Origin: Taishania sp045629585
Lineage (GTDB): Bacteria > Bacteroidota > Bacteroidia > Flavobacteriales_D > Crocinitomicaceae
Direction of reading: 5' to 3'
Length of the DNA: 64,000 nt
Assembly (NCBI GenBank): GCA_045629585.1
Contig: JAZQRM010000021.1
Span: 62,001-126,000 of the forward strand
The first letter of the stretch is position 1; each line of letters opens with the position of its first letter. The translations under genes and the position numbers were made by a program. This document shows positions 53,643 to 62,166 of the stretch, in pieces. The notes under the pieces were generated by a model. The model had not been told where the DNA came from and did not search any database. It saw nothing but the letters and a program-made list of their open reading frames with translations.

Positions 53643-54926
53643 TTATTGTACTCGGGTTATTACATTCGAGTACTCTTTTTTCTCACCAGGTAATGGTTTA
53701 AAAAGTGTTACTTTCCAGATGTATGTTTTATTAACCGGCACTAATTCACCTGTAGTTTGATCAATACCATCCCAACCTTCAGCAGTTGTGCTTTTATGAA
53801 TTACACGTCCTGTGGATGGTTCCAATATTAGCATTTCAAATGGTGTATCTCTTTGTGTTAAAGCATAAGGGATAAATGTTCGATTTCTTTGATCTTGACT
53901 ATTAATATTAAAAGCGTTTGGTGCTAATAAATTGTAGTTTTGATCTACAACAATCTTATTACTAATCTCCATCGGACAGCCATTTGTACCAACAGTATTA
54001 AACACAATATCATAATCTCCTTTATAAAAAGGGTTAATTGTATAGTCTTCACCTGACATTGACACTCCGTTTAATGACCACGATTGGATGAAATTCTGTG
54101 TAACAGGTTCAATCGTAATTTGAGGTACTCCTTTTACAAAGTGGTAGTTTTCAATCACACTTATTTTGCTTGAGCGCTCTATAGGAAGTACGCTAAAGGA
54201 CTGAATTTTTTGAGATCCATTGTAAACTGTATATTCACCTGCTTGCAGTTTCTTAATGACTAAGGTTCCTTTTACAGGTATTTCAGAGCTTTGGTTTTCA
54301 GAAATTAACTGAAATGTAGAGCCATATTTGTTTTCTAACTCTAAAGTTTGATTTTCACAATAAGTAGACAGTAAATCAAAGGAGTACTTGATAGTATTGT
54401 TTTGTGAAATAATAGAAAGTGGTGCCTCAACGAAACCATTTATATCCTTTATCAACAGAGGTATCACAGTTACTGAACTTACGAGACCTTTCTGAGCCAC
54501 TGTTTTTGATCTGTTATGCTGTGAAATTTCAGAATTGCTTTGGTGATTCTCTTTATTTATTAACTTATAGTCATTCACTATATTCTGTACTAGATCAATG
54601 TGCACTTCTTGAGTACTCTTTCCTTTATCTGAACGTTCTTGTGACATACTCGTTTCTTGTGCCGAGGTTTGAGTCAAGGAAGCCAAAGAATTGGTGGTGT
54701 TAGATGGTGATTGCACAGAACTATTACCCAATGAAATATAGACCACTGATGCAGTAATAATTGCAGTAGAAATACCTAATATAGTTTTCCAAGGTAATCC
54801 TGGTTTATTCACCGGCATAACCTTATCCAAACGTGTACTCATTTGCTCCCAAGCTTTTGAGTCAAAAGGTAATTCTTGCTTATCAAGATATTCCCTTATT
54901 TGCTTATCAAATTTATTCACATCCAT
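53643..54926 (-). CDS. Sigma-factor partner membrane protein with T9SS type B-like C-terminal domain
   Basis: 427 residues. Residues 1-45 are cytoplasmic and charged (FDKQIREYLDKQELPFDSKAWEQMSTRLDK), resembling the anti-sigma N-terminal segment found after Bacteroidota ECF sigma genes. A single membrane helix lies at about 48-66, then a Ser/Asn-rich linker and beta-rich periplasmic part. The C-terminal 95 residues fit the gliding-motility-associated/T9SS type B module (LLAPNAFNIN, FIPYAL, GWDGIDQTTG, KTYIWKVTLF). The start overlaps the sigma stop by 14 bases. Role as anti-sigma or envelope sensor is inferred. Confidence 0.8.
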   Translation of the reverse strand: MDVNKFDKQIREYLDKQELPFDSKAWEQMSTRLDKVMPVNKPGLPWKTILGISTAIITASVVYISLGNSSVQSPSNTTNSLASLTQTSAQETSMSQERSDKGKSTQEVHIDLVQNIVNDYKLINKENHQSNSEISQHNRSKTVAQKGLVSSVTVIPLLIKDINGFVEAPLSIISQNNTIKYSFDLLSTYCENQTLELENKYGSTFQLISENQSSEIPVKGTLVIKKLQAGEYTVYNGSQKIQSFSVLPIERSSKISVIENYHFVKGVPQITIEPVTQNFIQSWSLNGVSMSGEDYTINPFYKGDYDIVFNTVGTNGCPMEISNKIVVDQNYNLLAPNAFNINSQDQRNRTFIPYALTQRDTPFEMLILEPSTGRVIHKSTTAEGWDGIDQTTGELVPVNKTYIWKVTLFKPLPGEKKEYSNVITRVQ

Positions 54927-55488
54927 GGCTAGTTACCAATTGGTTACTTAAAATCTTCATTAATTTTTTACGTGCCTTTGCTAAATTAGACTTTGAGGCT
55001 CCTTCACTTATTCCTAAGGTTTCGGCAATTTTCTTATGCGTAAATTCCTCCACAACGTATAAATTGAATACCATTCGATAGGCAGGTGAAAGTTGTTCAA
55101 TTGCTTCTAATACTTTTTCATGATTAAGCTCTATCTCATTTTCAATCTCTTGAGCTTCTAGTGGATCATCAAACTCATTAGATTGATTAACATCCGTTAA
55201 TTCAATAAAATAAATCTTATTCTTTCGAATAGCATCTATAGCTGAATTCACAACAATTCGTCTAAGCCAACCATCAAAGCTACCTTGATTGTTGTACGTC
55301 GCCAACTTCTCAAATACCTTAATAAAGGCATTTTGTAAAACTTCTTGTGCTGAATCTTTATCGGTAATATATCTATAAATTACTACCAACATCTTACCAT
55401 AATATAAACGAAATAATTGCTCTTGTGCTCGACGTTCATTTCGAATACAACCACTAATAATGTCTTTTATATTTATTTTATCTTTCAC
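54913..55488 (-). CDS. ECF-type RNA polymerase sigma factor
   Basis: Sigma-70-family ECF factor, about 191 residues from GTG at 55488 (VKDKINIKDIISGCI). A TTG at 55515 is possible but lies at the apparent -7 element (minus-strand GTATTTTG around 55513-55520). Region 2 carries RNERRAQEQLFRLYYGKMLVVIYRYI and QEVLQNAFIKVFEKL, WLRRIVVNSAIDAIRKNK follows, and region 4 has LSPAYRMVFNLYVVEEFTHKKIAETLGISEGASKSNLAKARKKL. It is followed with overlap by the partner membrane gene. Reads an envelope signal, by analogy. Confidence 0.92.
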   Translation of the reverse strand: MKDKINIKDIISGCIRNERRAQEQLFRLYYGKMLVVIYRYITDKDSAQEVLQNAFIKVFEKLATYNNQGSFDGWLRRIVVNSAIDAIRKNKIYFIELTDVNQSNEFDDPLEAQEIENEIELNHEKVLEAIEQLSPAYRMVFNLYVVEEFTHKKIAETLGISEGASKSNLAKARKKLMKILSNQLVTSHGCE

Positions 55489-55648
55489 AACACAGTAATC
55501 ATTCAATAGACGCAAAATACAAAAAAGCGTTGCCTAATGAAAGAAACTTTTCCCCATTCGTGAAAAATAAATACAGCTTTTGTTTTAGATAAAGAAAAAT
55601 AACTAATTTAATGGAGTTTGTAAACACTTTAAACTTAAACTTTTATCT

Positions 55649-56587
55649 ATGAAAGTAACTGTAGTAGGCGCAGGGAACGTTGGGGCAACTTGTGCTGATG
55701 TTCTAGCGCATCGAGAAATTGCTAATGAAATTGTATTGCTTGATATTAAAGAAGGATTTGCGGAAGGTAAGGCTTTGGATATTTGGCAATCTGCTCCAAT
55801 TAACCTTTATGACTCGAGAACAATTGGCTCTACAAATGATTATTCAAAGACGGCTAATTCAGAAGTTGTCGTTATTACTTCAGGATTACCTCGGAAACCA
55901 GGAATGTCACGAGACGATTTAATCGCAACAAACGCAGGAATAGTAGAGGAGGTAACTCAAAAAATCATTCAATATTCTCCAAATGCTATTATAATTGTTG
56001 TGTCGAATCCTTTAGATGTGATGACTTATTGCGCTTATTTGTCCGCAAAAGTCGATAGTCGTAAGGTTTTTGGTATGGCGGGTATATTAGATACGGCTCG
56101 ATATAGAGCTTTTTTAGCATCTGAATTAAATGTGTCTCCTAAGGATATTCAAGCCGTTTTAATGGGTGGACATGGTGACACCATGGTTCCTCTTCCTCGT
56201 TATACGACAGTGGGAGGGATTCCAGTTACTGAATTGATAGAAGAATCAAAATTGACTGAAATCATAGAGCGCACAAAAGTAGGAGGCGGTGAAATCGTAC
56301 AGTTATTAGGAACCTCTGCTTGGTACGCACCTGGTGCGGCTGCGGCTCAAATGGTTGAAGCAATTGTTAGAGATCAAAAAAGGGTCTTCCCTGTTTGCGC
56401 ATGGTTACAAGGGGAATATGGCTTATCCGATATTTATTTAGGTGTACCGGTAATTCTCGGTAAGAATGGAATTGAAAGAATTATAGAATTGGACTTAAAT
56501 GGAGAAGAACGAAAATTACTTTTAGACTCAGCGAAAGCAGTAAAAGAAGTAATGGGAGTACTCGACAATATGGAAAAAGTTAAATAA
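55649..56587 (+). CDS. mdh: Malate dehydrogenase (LDH-like)
   Basis: NAD-dependent oxidation of malate to oxaloacetate in the TCA cycle. 312 residues. Rossmann motif VVGAGNVGATCADVLA, cofactor Asp in LLDIKEG (NAD preference), substrate arginines in GLPRKPGMSRDDL, VSNPLDVMTY and the catalytic His H175 in GGHGDTMVPL. The R-K-P-G-M-S loop marks malate rather than lactate specificity. Monocistronic, with a terminator. Confidence 0.97.
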   Translation: MKVTVVGAGNVGATCADVLAHREIANEIVLLDIKEGFAEGKALDIWQSAPINLYDSRTIGSTNDYSKTANSEVVVITSGLPRKPGMSRDDLIATNAGIVEEVTQKIIQYSPNAIIIVVSNPLDVMTYCAYLSAKVDSRKVFGMAGILDTARYRAFLASELNVSPKDIQAVLMGGHGDTMVPLPRYTTVGGIPVTELIEESKLTEIIERTKVGGGEIVQLLGTSAWYAPGAAAAQMVEAIVRDQKRVFPVCAWLQGEYGLSDIYLGVPVILGKNGIERIIELDLNGEERKLLLDSAKAVKEVMGVLDNMEKVK

Positions 56588-56616
56588 AAAAAAGGGGCTT
56601 TATGTCCCTTTTTTTT
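56586..56616. terminator. Bidirectional terminator
   Basis: AAAAAAAAGGG pairs with CCCTTTTTTTT around a nine-base loop, between convergent mdh and the beta-helix lipoprotein gene. Confidence 0.85.
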
Positions 56617-58045
56617 ATTCTATCTCGTACGCTCCTAAATCCGGAAGCGGTAATCTCAAAACCCCTCGGATGTCGGTATTATTAATTGTTGGATACATCG
56701 GTGATCCAGCATCTTTACATGGCGAATCCGACATTAAACTAAAATCAAATGCCGATTGATTCTTAATTTTAGGGTTAATTAGCCAAGTATTATTAGCTGT
56801 TATACCAGGATATTCAAGTGGCTCTGCATTCCAAATAAAATTTCTATCAAAGAAAAATTGATTCGTCCCAATGTTATCTGTATTAATTGCTAATTCATAA
56901 TTAAGTGTTCCATATATGATGGAATTAGTAATCCTACCATCAATATTAGTAACTATTGTTTGATTGTTACCACTGTAATTGTCGCTTATTCCAACCGCAG
57001 CCGCTTGGTTTGTTCCTTGACCAAATCCTAAAAACGTACATTGGTTAAAATCAAAAGCAGCACCTGCTAAATTGACAAAAGCGTGAATACCATTTTTAGC
57101 AATTACATTATTCTCACCTTTAATTCTTGCCCCTGCGAAACTTAGAATACCGTAATAAGAATGACTGTAAATTAAACTATTATTTATCGTTAGGGTGGGA
57201 GTCGTACCATTTGATGGCGCTGCACCTTCTAAATGTATACCTGTTGCCCCATTTTTAATAATAACGTGATTGAAATAACTGGGTAATGCTTCTTTAAAAT
57301 AAACCCCTTGATACTGTCCAGGAACGTCATTGTAAAATGATTCTAAACGATCACTCTGAATGGTAACGGGATTTGTGACTGTACCTTCGATGTTTAAAGT
57401 TCCTTTATAGTTAAACAAAAAAGAATTTTTATGTAAATGGATTGATGTCCCAGCTTGAATCGTTAATGTTTTAGCTGAGTCAACAAATGCGGCACCATAG
57501 ATAACGTGTGGTTTATCATTTGGCCAGATACCTTCGTTTAAATCCCATCCACTTGAACTCCCAGACAAGTTTGAGTAGTGATAGTACATATCTTGTCCCC
57601 AGGCTGCTAGAATGATGTATTGATCTTTTCCATTTGCTCTAAATAAGATGGAATCTTCAACCACCATTGGTAGGTCTTGCCCATTTATATTAAGCGTAAC
57701 TTCAACGAATAAAAACAAGCTGTCTTTGGATTCAATCTCTGTATTTTTAAAGGTAGTACCACTTAAACCATCAAAATTTACTCGAAATACAGAATTTTCA
57801 CCTCCCATAAGTCTCACTTCTTCAATGTTTAAGGTTGAATTTGTTGTGTTATAAACTTTCAATTGTTGAGTAGTTGATCCTATGGTAGTGAAGATTGTAT
57901 CAAAAACAACAGTATCTTTGCTAAACGCTAAGTTACCAGTGTTAGGCATGATGTTCTTCTTTTTACACGACGTCGTAAGAGCAATCACACCAAACAATGA
58001 AAGCAGTAGTGTGAAAATAAATGTGTTATGATTCAACTTTAGCAT
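56615..58045 (-). CDS. Lipoprotein with right-handed beta-helix
   Basis: 476-residue lipoprotein (VIALTTSC, Cys about 27, then KKKN). An N-terminal Ig-like strand part is followed from about residue 180 by pectate-lyase-like beta-helix rungs with Asn ladders (GTLNIEGTVTNPVTIQ, NHVIIKNGATGIHLEG, ARIKGENNVIAKNGIHAF, GRITNSIIYG). It ends with the choice-of-anchor Q type motif DSPCKDAGSP...NNTDIRGVLR...LPDLGAYEIE. Probably a surface-exposed binding or polysaccharide-related protein; no catalytic residues can be named. Confidence 0.85.
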   Translation of the reverse strand: MLKLNHNTFIFTLLLSLFGVIALTTSCKKKNIMPNTGNLAFSKDTVVFDTIFTTIGSTTQQLKVYNTTNSTLNIEEVRLMGGENSVFRVNFDGLSGTTFKNTEIESKDSLFLFVEVTLNINGQDLPMVVEDSILFRANGKDQYIILAAWGQDMYYHYSNLSGSSSGWDLNEGIWPNDKPHVIYGAAFVDSAKTLTIQAGTSIHLHKNSFLFNYKGTLNIEGTVTNPVTIQSDRLESFYNDVPGQYQGVYFKEALPSYFNHVIIKNGATGIHLEGAAPSNGTTPTLTINNSLIYSHSYYGILSFAGARIKGENNVIAKNGIHAFVNLAGAAFDFNQCTFLGFGQGTNQAAAVGISDNYSGNNQTIVTNIDGRITNSIIYGTLNYELAINTDNIGTNQFFFDRNFIWNAEPLEYPGITANNTWLINPKIKNQSAFDFSLMSDSPCKDAGSPMYPTINNTDIRGVLRLPLPDLGAYEIE

Positions 58046-58137
58046 ATTTTTGAATAAAATCTAGATAAAAGTAAACATTTAAACGGATTTTATTACGAAA
58101 AATTGCAGGTAGCGTGTCACAATTAAAAATATTTGAT

Positions 58138-58145
58138 TAAATTTG
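58138..58145 (+). promoter_or_regulatory. -7 promoter element of the L31 gene
   Basis: TAAATTTG, a perfect TAnnTTTG, 39 bases before the ATG at 58185. The upstream TTG (58103) is too far for a normal -33. This also argues against the earlier in-frame start at 58143, which lies in the promoter. Confidence 0.55.
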
Positions 58146-58184
58146 CACTCCGTCAGGAAAAAACTAGATAATAATTATTTCGAA

Positions 58185-58442
58185 ATGAAAAAAGATATAC
58201 ATCCATCAGATTACAGATTAGTGGTATTTAAAGATATGTCAAATGAATATTCTTTTGTATGCCCATCTTGTGCAACATCTAACGAAACTATAGTTTGGGA
58301 AGATGGTAACGAATATCCATTAGTTAAATTGGATATCTCTCACAAGTCACACCCTTTTTACACAGGTATCCAACAATTCGTTGATACTGCAGGACGTATC
58401 GATAAGTTCCAAACTCGTTACGGACGTCACAAAAGAAATTAA
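58185..58442 (+). CDS. rpmE2: 50S ribosomal protein L31 type B
   Basis: 85 residues from the ATG at 58185 (MKKDIHPSDYRLVVFKDMS), normal for type B. Signatures KLDISHKSHPFYTGIQQFVDTAGRIDKFQTRYG confirm it. It has CPSC only, not the four-Cys zinc set of type A, so it is the zinc-independent form often used under zinc limitation. No Zur-like operator could be recognised, and no second L31 is in this window. Confidence 0.96.
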   Translation: MKKDIHPSDYRLVVFKDMSNEYSFVCPSCATSNETIVWEDGNEYPLVKLDISHKSHPFYTGIQQFVDTAGRIDKFQTRYGRHKRN

Positions 58443-58461
58443 TAGATATTTTATTCTATTT

Positions 58462-58492
58462 AAAGTCTTCTCAATTTGGGAAGACTTTTTTT
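58462..58492 (+). terminator. Terminator after L31
   Basis: Arms AAAGTCTTC and GAAGACTTT with a nine-base loop, then T residues. Confidence 0.85.
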
Positions 58493-58561
58493 GTTTATAT
58501 AACAGGCTTCCATACTCGCATTTCGGTTTTTGTTTATACTTTTACTATAGAAGACAATAAC

Positions 58562-60706
58562 ATGAAAAGATTAATCGTATTCAACATATATCTCTTTGCA
58601 TCACAAGCACTTTTTGCCAATTCTATTGAAAAAGGATTCGAAGCGTTACGTGTACACAATTATTTCAAAGCAAGAGAGCTTTTTGTCAAGCTACAACGCA
58701 CAAAAAACTATAGTATTTCGTCATTTGGTCTAGCTACAATTTATTATAGAACGGATAATCCATTTCATCAGTTGGATTCTGCCTATGTACAAATTAATCG
58801 TGCCAAGGAGGGATTTGCTCAACTGAAACCCAAAAGTCAAGAAAAGATTAAGCCTTTTGTTTCAGAAAAAGCAATAGACAGCTTACGTCAGTTAATTAGT
58901 ACCGCTTTTTATACTAAAACACTTAATGAGCCTTCCATTAAAGGATTACAAAATTTCATTGACAGCAATAACTGGTCAAAAGAAATCACGACCGCTGTCT
59001 ATAAAAGAGATAGTTTGATTTATAATCAATTACAATTAGACAACAGTTCAAGCTCCTACAAAGATTTTTTAAGTAAATATCCGAATTCTTCTTTTTATGA
59101 AGTTGTACTTAATGACTATCAATTGGCTCAATTTCAAGAGTCAACTCCGAATGGTACTGCTGGTGAATTTGCTTTATTTATAGAAAAATTTCCAGAAAAT
59201 AAATTTAAAGATGTTGCTGAGGATCGATTATTTCAATTAGTTACTAAAGAAAATACAATCCAAGCGCTAGAAGTATTCATTTCAACTCATCCTCAAAATA
59301 GAAATATTGATACTGCGTGGGAACGACTTTATCAACTATCAGTCTATGACTATACTGCAGAAAATATAGAAAAATTTATTGCTAAATATCCTGATTATCC
59401 AAACCTTGAGAAGATTCAGCTTGATTTATCTTTTATAGGATTTGAATTGCTACCCTTTAAAAATCAATCAAAATTTGGTTTTATGGATAGCAATGGGCGA
59501 GAACGTATATCAGCTATCTACAATTCTGTAGCACCGTTTAAAGAGGGGTTAGCCCTTGTTTCTAAAAATGGTAAATACGGCTATATAAATAAAAATGGAG
59601 AAATAGTTGTTGATCTTATCTATAGCAACGGAAATGATTTTGAACAAGGACGTGCAATAGTTGAACGATTTGATCGATATGGTATTATAGACAGAACGGG
59701 AACTGTAATTATTCAACCAGAGTTTGAAGATTTAGGTTCAATATCTGAAGGATATGTTTATGGAAAGAAAGATAGTTTATATACCTATTACAATACATCG
59801 GGTAAACAAATTTTTCCGGAAATTTATACAGAAGCTTTCTCGTTCCAAAATGGAATGGCAAAAGTTGAGATAGGTGGAAATCAAGCTTACATCAACAATA
59901 CAGGTAAATATGTTATTTATCCAGCCTTTGAGGAAATTGAATTTTTTACTGATTCTTTAATCATTTTCGGAAAAGGAGAACTTTACGGGTTGATGAAGAG
60001 AAATCTACAGATTGTAATTCCGAATAAATATGACAAAATTGGCAAATTATCAGAAGGTTTAGCGCTTGTGGTTTTAGATGGAAAAATCGGTTATATAAAT
60101 GCATTAGGTGAGGAGGTAATAGCCCCTATTTATGACGAAATCCCTAACTATATGGCGCGTTCAACATTTAAAGAGGGTGTTGCTATAGTTTCAAAAAATG
60201 GTCAAGTTGGTATTATTAATAGCAAAGGAAAAGAGGTTGTACCCTTTAAAAATGAGAATATTGGTGATTGGTCTGATTTAATTGCCGTCAAACGAAAAAA
60301 TCGATGGGGGTATATTAACAGGGCTAATGTTGTTGTTATTCCTATAACGTATGATTTTGCGGAATCTTTTAAAGGTGATCTTGCAATCGTACAGGAATAT
60401 TCCTTATCTGGAGTGATTGATAAATCCGGAAAAAAGGTTTTAGAAACAGGATACAATATGGTTGAGATCTTGAACAATCAATTTATCATTGCTAATAATG
60501 GTGCACTTTTTGGATTATTTGATAGAACAGGGAAGGAAATATTACCAATGGTTTATACTTCAATTACCAATTACAATGAGGATTTGTTAATGTTGCAAAA
60601 CTCAGAATCAATAAAGTTTTTTCTCACAAAAGAAAATAAATTGATTGATTTTAACATGGATGTAGATGATGATTCTATATCAACGGATGAAAATGCCTCG
60701 GAATAA
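58562..60706 (+). CDS. WG-repeat protein with N-terminal TPR-like region
   Basis: 714-residue exported protein; a signal peptide ends SQALFAN. Residues about 20-300 are helical with TPR/Sel1-like spacing (EAL..HNYFKARELFVKLQ, FIEKFPENKFKDVAEDRL). From about 300 to 690 I count about eleven WG-type repeats with a (F/Y)G(F/Y)I(N/D)xxG core: FGFMDSNGRE, YGYINKNGEI, YGIIDRTGTV, IGYINALGEE, VGIINSKGKE, WGYINRANVV, FGLFDRTGKE and more. WG repeats are beta modules of uncertain role. The last 40 residues are acidic. Nine bases before the TonB-like gene. Confidence 0.9.
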   Translation: MKRLIVFNIYLFASQALFANSIEKGFEALRVHNYFKARELFVKLQRTKNYSISSFGLATIYYRTDNPFHQLDSAYVQINRAKEGFAQLKPKSQEKIKPFVSEKAIDSLRQLISTAFYTKTLNEPSIKGLQNFIDSNNWSKEITTAVYKRDSLIYNQLQLDNSSSSYKDFLSKYPNSSFYEVVLNDYQLAQFQESTPNGTAGEFALFIEKFPENKFKDVAEDRLFQLVTKENTIQALEVFISTHPQNRNIDTAWERLYQLSVYDYTAENIEKFIAKYPDYPNLEKIQLDLSFIGFELLPFKNQSKFGFMDSNGRERISAIYNSVAPFKEGLALVSKNGKYGYINKNGEIVVDLIYSNGNDFEQGRAIVERFDRYGIIDRTGTVIIQPEFEDLGSISEGYVYGKKDSLYTYYNTSGKQIFPEIYTEAFSFQNGMAKVEIGGNQAYINNTGKYVIYPAFEEIEFFTDSLIIFGKGELYGLMKRNLQIVIPNKYDKIGKLSEGLALVVLDGKIGYINALGEEVIAPIYDEIPNYMARSTFKEGVAIVSKNGQVGIINSKGKEVVPFKNENIGDWSDLIAVKRKNRWGYINRANVVVIPITYDFAESFKGDLAIVQEYSLSGVIDKSGKKVLETGYNMVEILNNQFIIANNGALFGLFDRTGKEILPMVYTSITNYNEDLLMLQNSESIKFFLTKENKLIDFNMDVDDDSISTDENASE

Positions 60707-60715
60707 AACGGAAAG

Positions 60716-61507
60716 ATGAACAAATTTATTAATTATATAGAGGAACATAAATATGGTATTTTTGCAGCATTTCTAGTGAATGTTGGTGCATTCATCTATT
60801 TACAAATTCCTCAAATAGAATTAGAGTACGAGATTAGTCCTTATTTGCTAGAAGCTTCCATACAAATTCCAGATGATCCAGAGCAGCTTGAATTAAATCC
60901 TGATTTTGAAATAATTCGTCAGCAGCAAAGTGGTAATTCTATCAAAAATGCCACACGTGATGTAAACGATACACGTCCGCAATCGGATAAAGATTATAGT
61001 AGTAGAAAGTCAGAACATCAAGGTAAATCACTTAAACAAGTGGAACAAAGTGTTTACGATTTAGAACGACAATTTTTTGAAGAAACTGGAGGTGCGTCTC
61101 GTAGATCGAACATACAAAAAGAAGCCGAACAAAGAAAAAAAGAATTGGATGCCAAGGCCGAATCGCAACAAAGTAGCAGTAATTCTTCAAATTCAGATGG
61201 AAGTCCGAATGCTCCTAAAGGAGATGTATTGGTACAAACAGATCTAAAAGGTCGTACGAACCAATACATCCCTGCGCCTGGTTACATGTGTGATCGTGGT
61301 GCAGTTGGTAAAATTGCGGTTAAGATCAAAGTTGACTTAAGTGGGAGGGTAGTGGATGCTAAGGTTGATCCGAGTAGAAGTAATTCTACGAATTCGTGTA
61401 TGAGTTCATACGCTTTAGAGTTTGCTCGAAAATCAAAATTCAATGCTTCGGCAACAGCCACTGATCCACAAGAAGGATACATTTATTATACCTATGTATA
61501 TCAATAA
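60716..61507 (+). CDS. TonB-like periplasm-spanning protein
   Basis: 263 residues. A short cytoplasmic N-terminus and one membrane helix (YGIFAAFLVNVGAFIYLQI, about 13-31) anchor it. A long charged, Gln/Ser/Asn-rich linker with a coiled-coil stretch (EQSVYDLERQFFEET, KEAEQRKKELDAKAESQQ) follows. The C-terminal 90 residues resemble a TonB/energy-transducer domain: IAVKIKVDLSGRVVDAKVDPSRS...SSYALEFARKSKFNA...GYIYYTYVYQ. No ExbB/ExbD is near. It may be a specialised TonB paralogue serving the WG-repeat protein. Confidence 0.75.
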   Translation: MNKFINYIEEHKYGIFAAFLVNVGAFIYLQIPQIELEYEISPYLLEASIQIPDDPEQLELNPDFEIIRQQQSGNSIKNATRDVNDTRPQSDKDYSSRKSEHQGKSLKQVEQSVYDLERQFFEETGGASRRSNIQKEAEQRKKELDAKAESQQSSSNSSNSDGSPNAPKGDVLVQTDLKGRTNQYIPAPGYMCDRGAVGKIAVKIKVDLSGRVVDAKVDPSRSNSTNSCMSSYALEFARKSKFNASATATDPQEGYIYYTYVYQ

Positions 61508-61534
61508 AAAAAGGGGCTTCAAGTCCCTTTTTTT
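61506..61534. terminator. Bidirectional terminator
   Basis: AAAAAAAGGG with CCCTTTTTTT around an eight-base loop, between the TonB-like gene and convergent miaE. Confidence 0.85.
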
Positions 61535-62117
61535 ATCCGTGTATAGTTTCATTACTACCATATTTTTCCATTAGGCTAGCTTCAAAATCTAAGAATTTTT
61601 GCCATTGACCATCCACATCCACATCTCCACCATATTTTTTTGCGAAACGGATAAATGTCATATAATGCCTAGCCTCACTTTCCATCAAACTACGATAAAA
61701 CTCACGTAAATCTTCATCTTTTAATTCAGTACATAGAATTTTAAAACGCTCACAACTTCTAGCTTCAATAATCGCTGCGAACAACATTTGATTAACAAAA
61801 TGAAACTGTTTCGACCCTGAAAAGGATTTTAGAAACTTAACTAAATCCCCAACATAAGGATCTTTCCGTTCAAATGACAACTTCATTCCCCTTTCTAGTA
61901 ACTTTTGATGAACCATATCGAAGTGTTGCATTTCTTCTATTGCAATGGCGGTCATTTCCTCTACTAAATCAGAATAAGAAGGATATTGTACAATCATCGA
62001 TATAGCATTACTAGCTGCTTTTTGTTCACAGAAAGCATGATCGATTAATACTTCTTCCAAATTCTTTTCAGCAATGTTTACCCAACGAGGATCCGTTGGC
62101 ATCTTTAATCCTAACAT
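61533..62117 (-). CDS. miaE: tRNA 2-methylthio-N6-isopentenyladenosine-37 hydroxylase
   Basis: Diiron oxygenase MiaE that hydroxylates ms2i6A37 in UNN-decoding tRNAs. 194 residues, helical. Ferritin-like iron ligands are in LIDHAFCEQKAAS (E/H), EEMQHFDMVHQ (E-x-x-H) and ARSCERF...SEARHYMTFIRFAKKYGG (E and E-x-x-H). An all-helical four-bundle fits the length. It requires O2, consistent with an aerobic host. A TATCTTTA-type element lies just upstream on the minus strand. Confidence 0.93.
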   Translation of the reverse strand: MLGLKMPTDPRWVNIAEKNLEEVLIDHAFCEQKAASNAISMIVQYPSYSDLVEEMTAIAIEEMQHFDMVHQKLLERGMKLSFERKDPYVGDLVKFLKSFSGSKQFHFVNQMLFAAIIEARSCERFKILCTELKDEDLREFYRSLMESEARHYMTFIRFAKKYGGDVDVDGQWQKFLDFEASLMEKYGSNETIHG

Positions 62118-62166
62118 TTCAATTCAAATATTTACGCTGTAAAGATACCTAATTAAAAACAAATGT

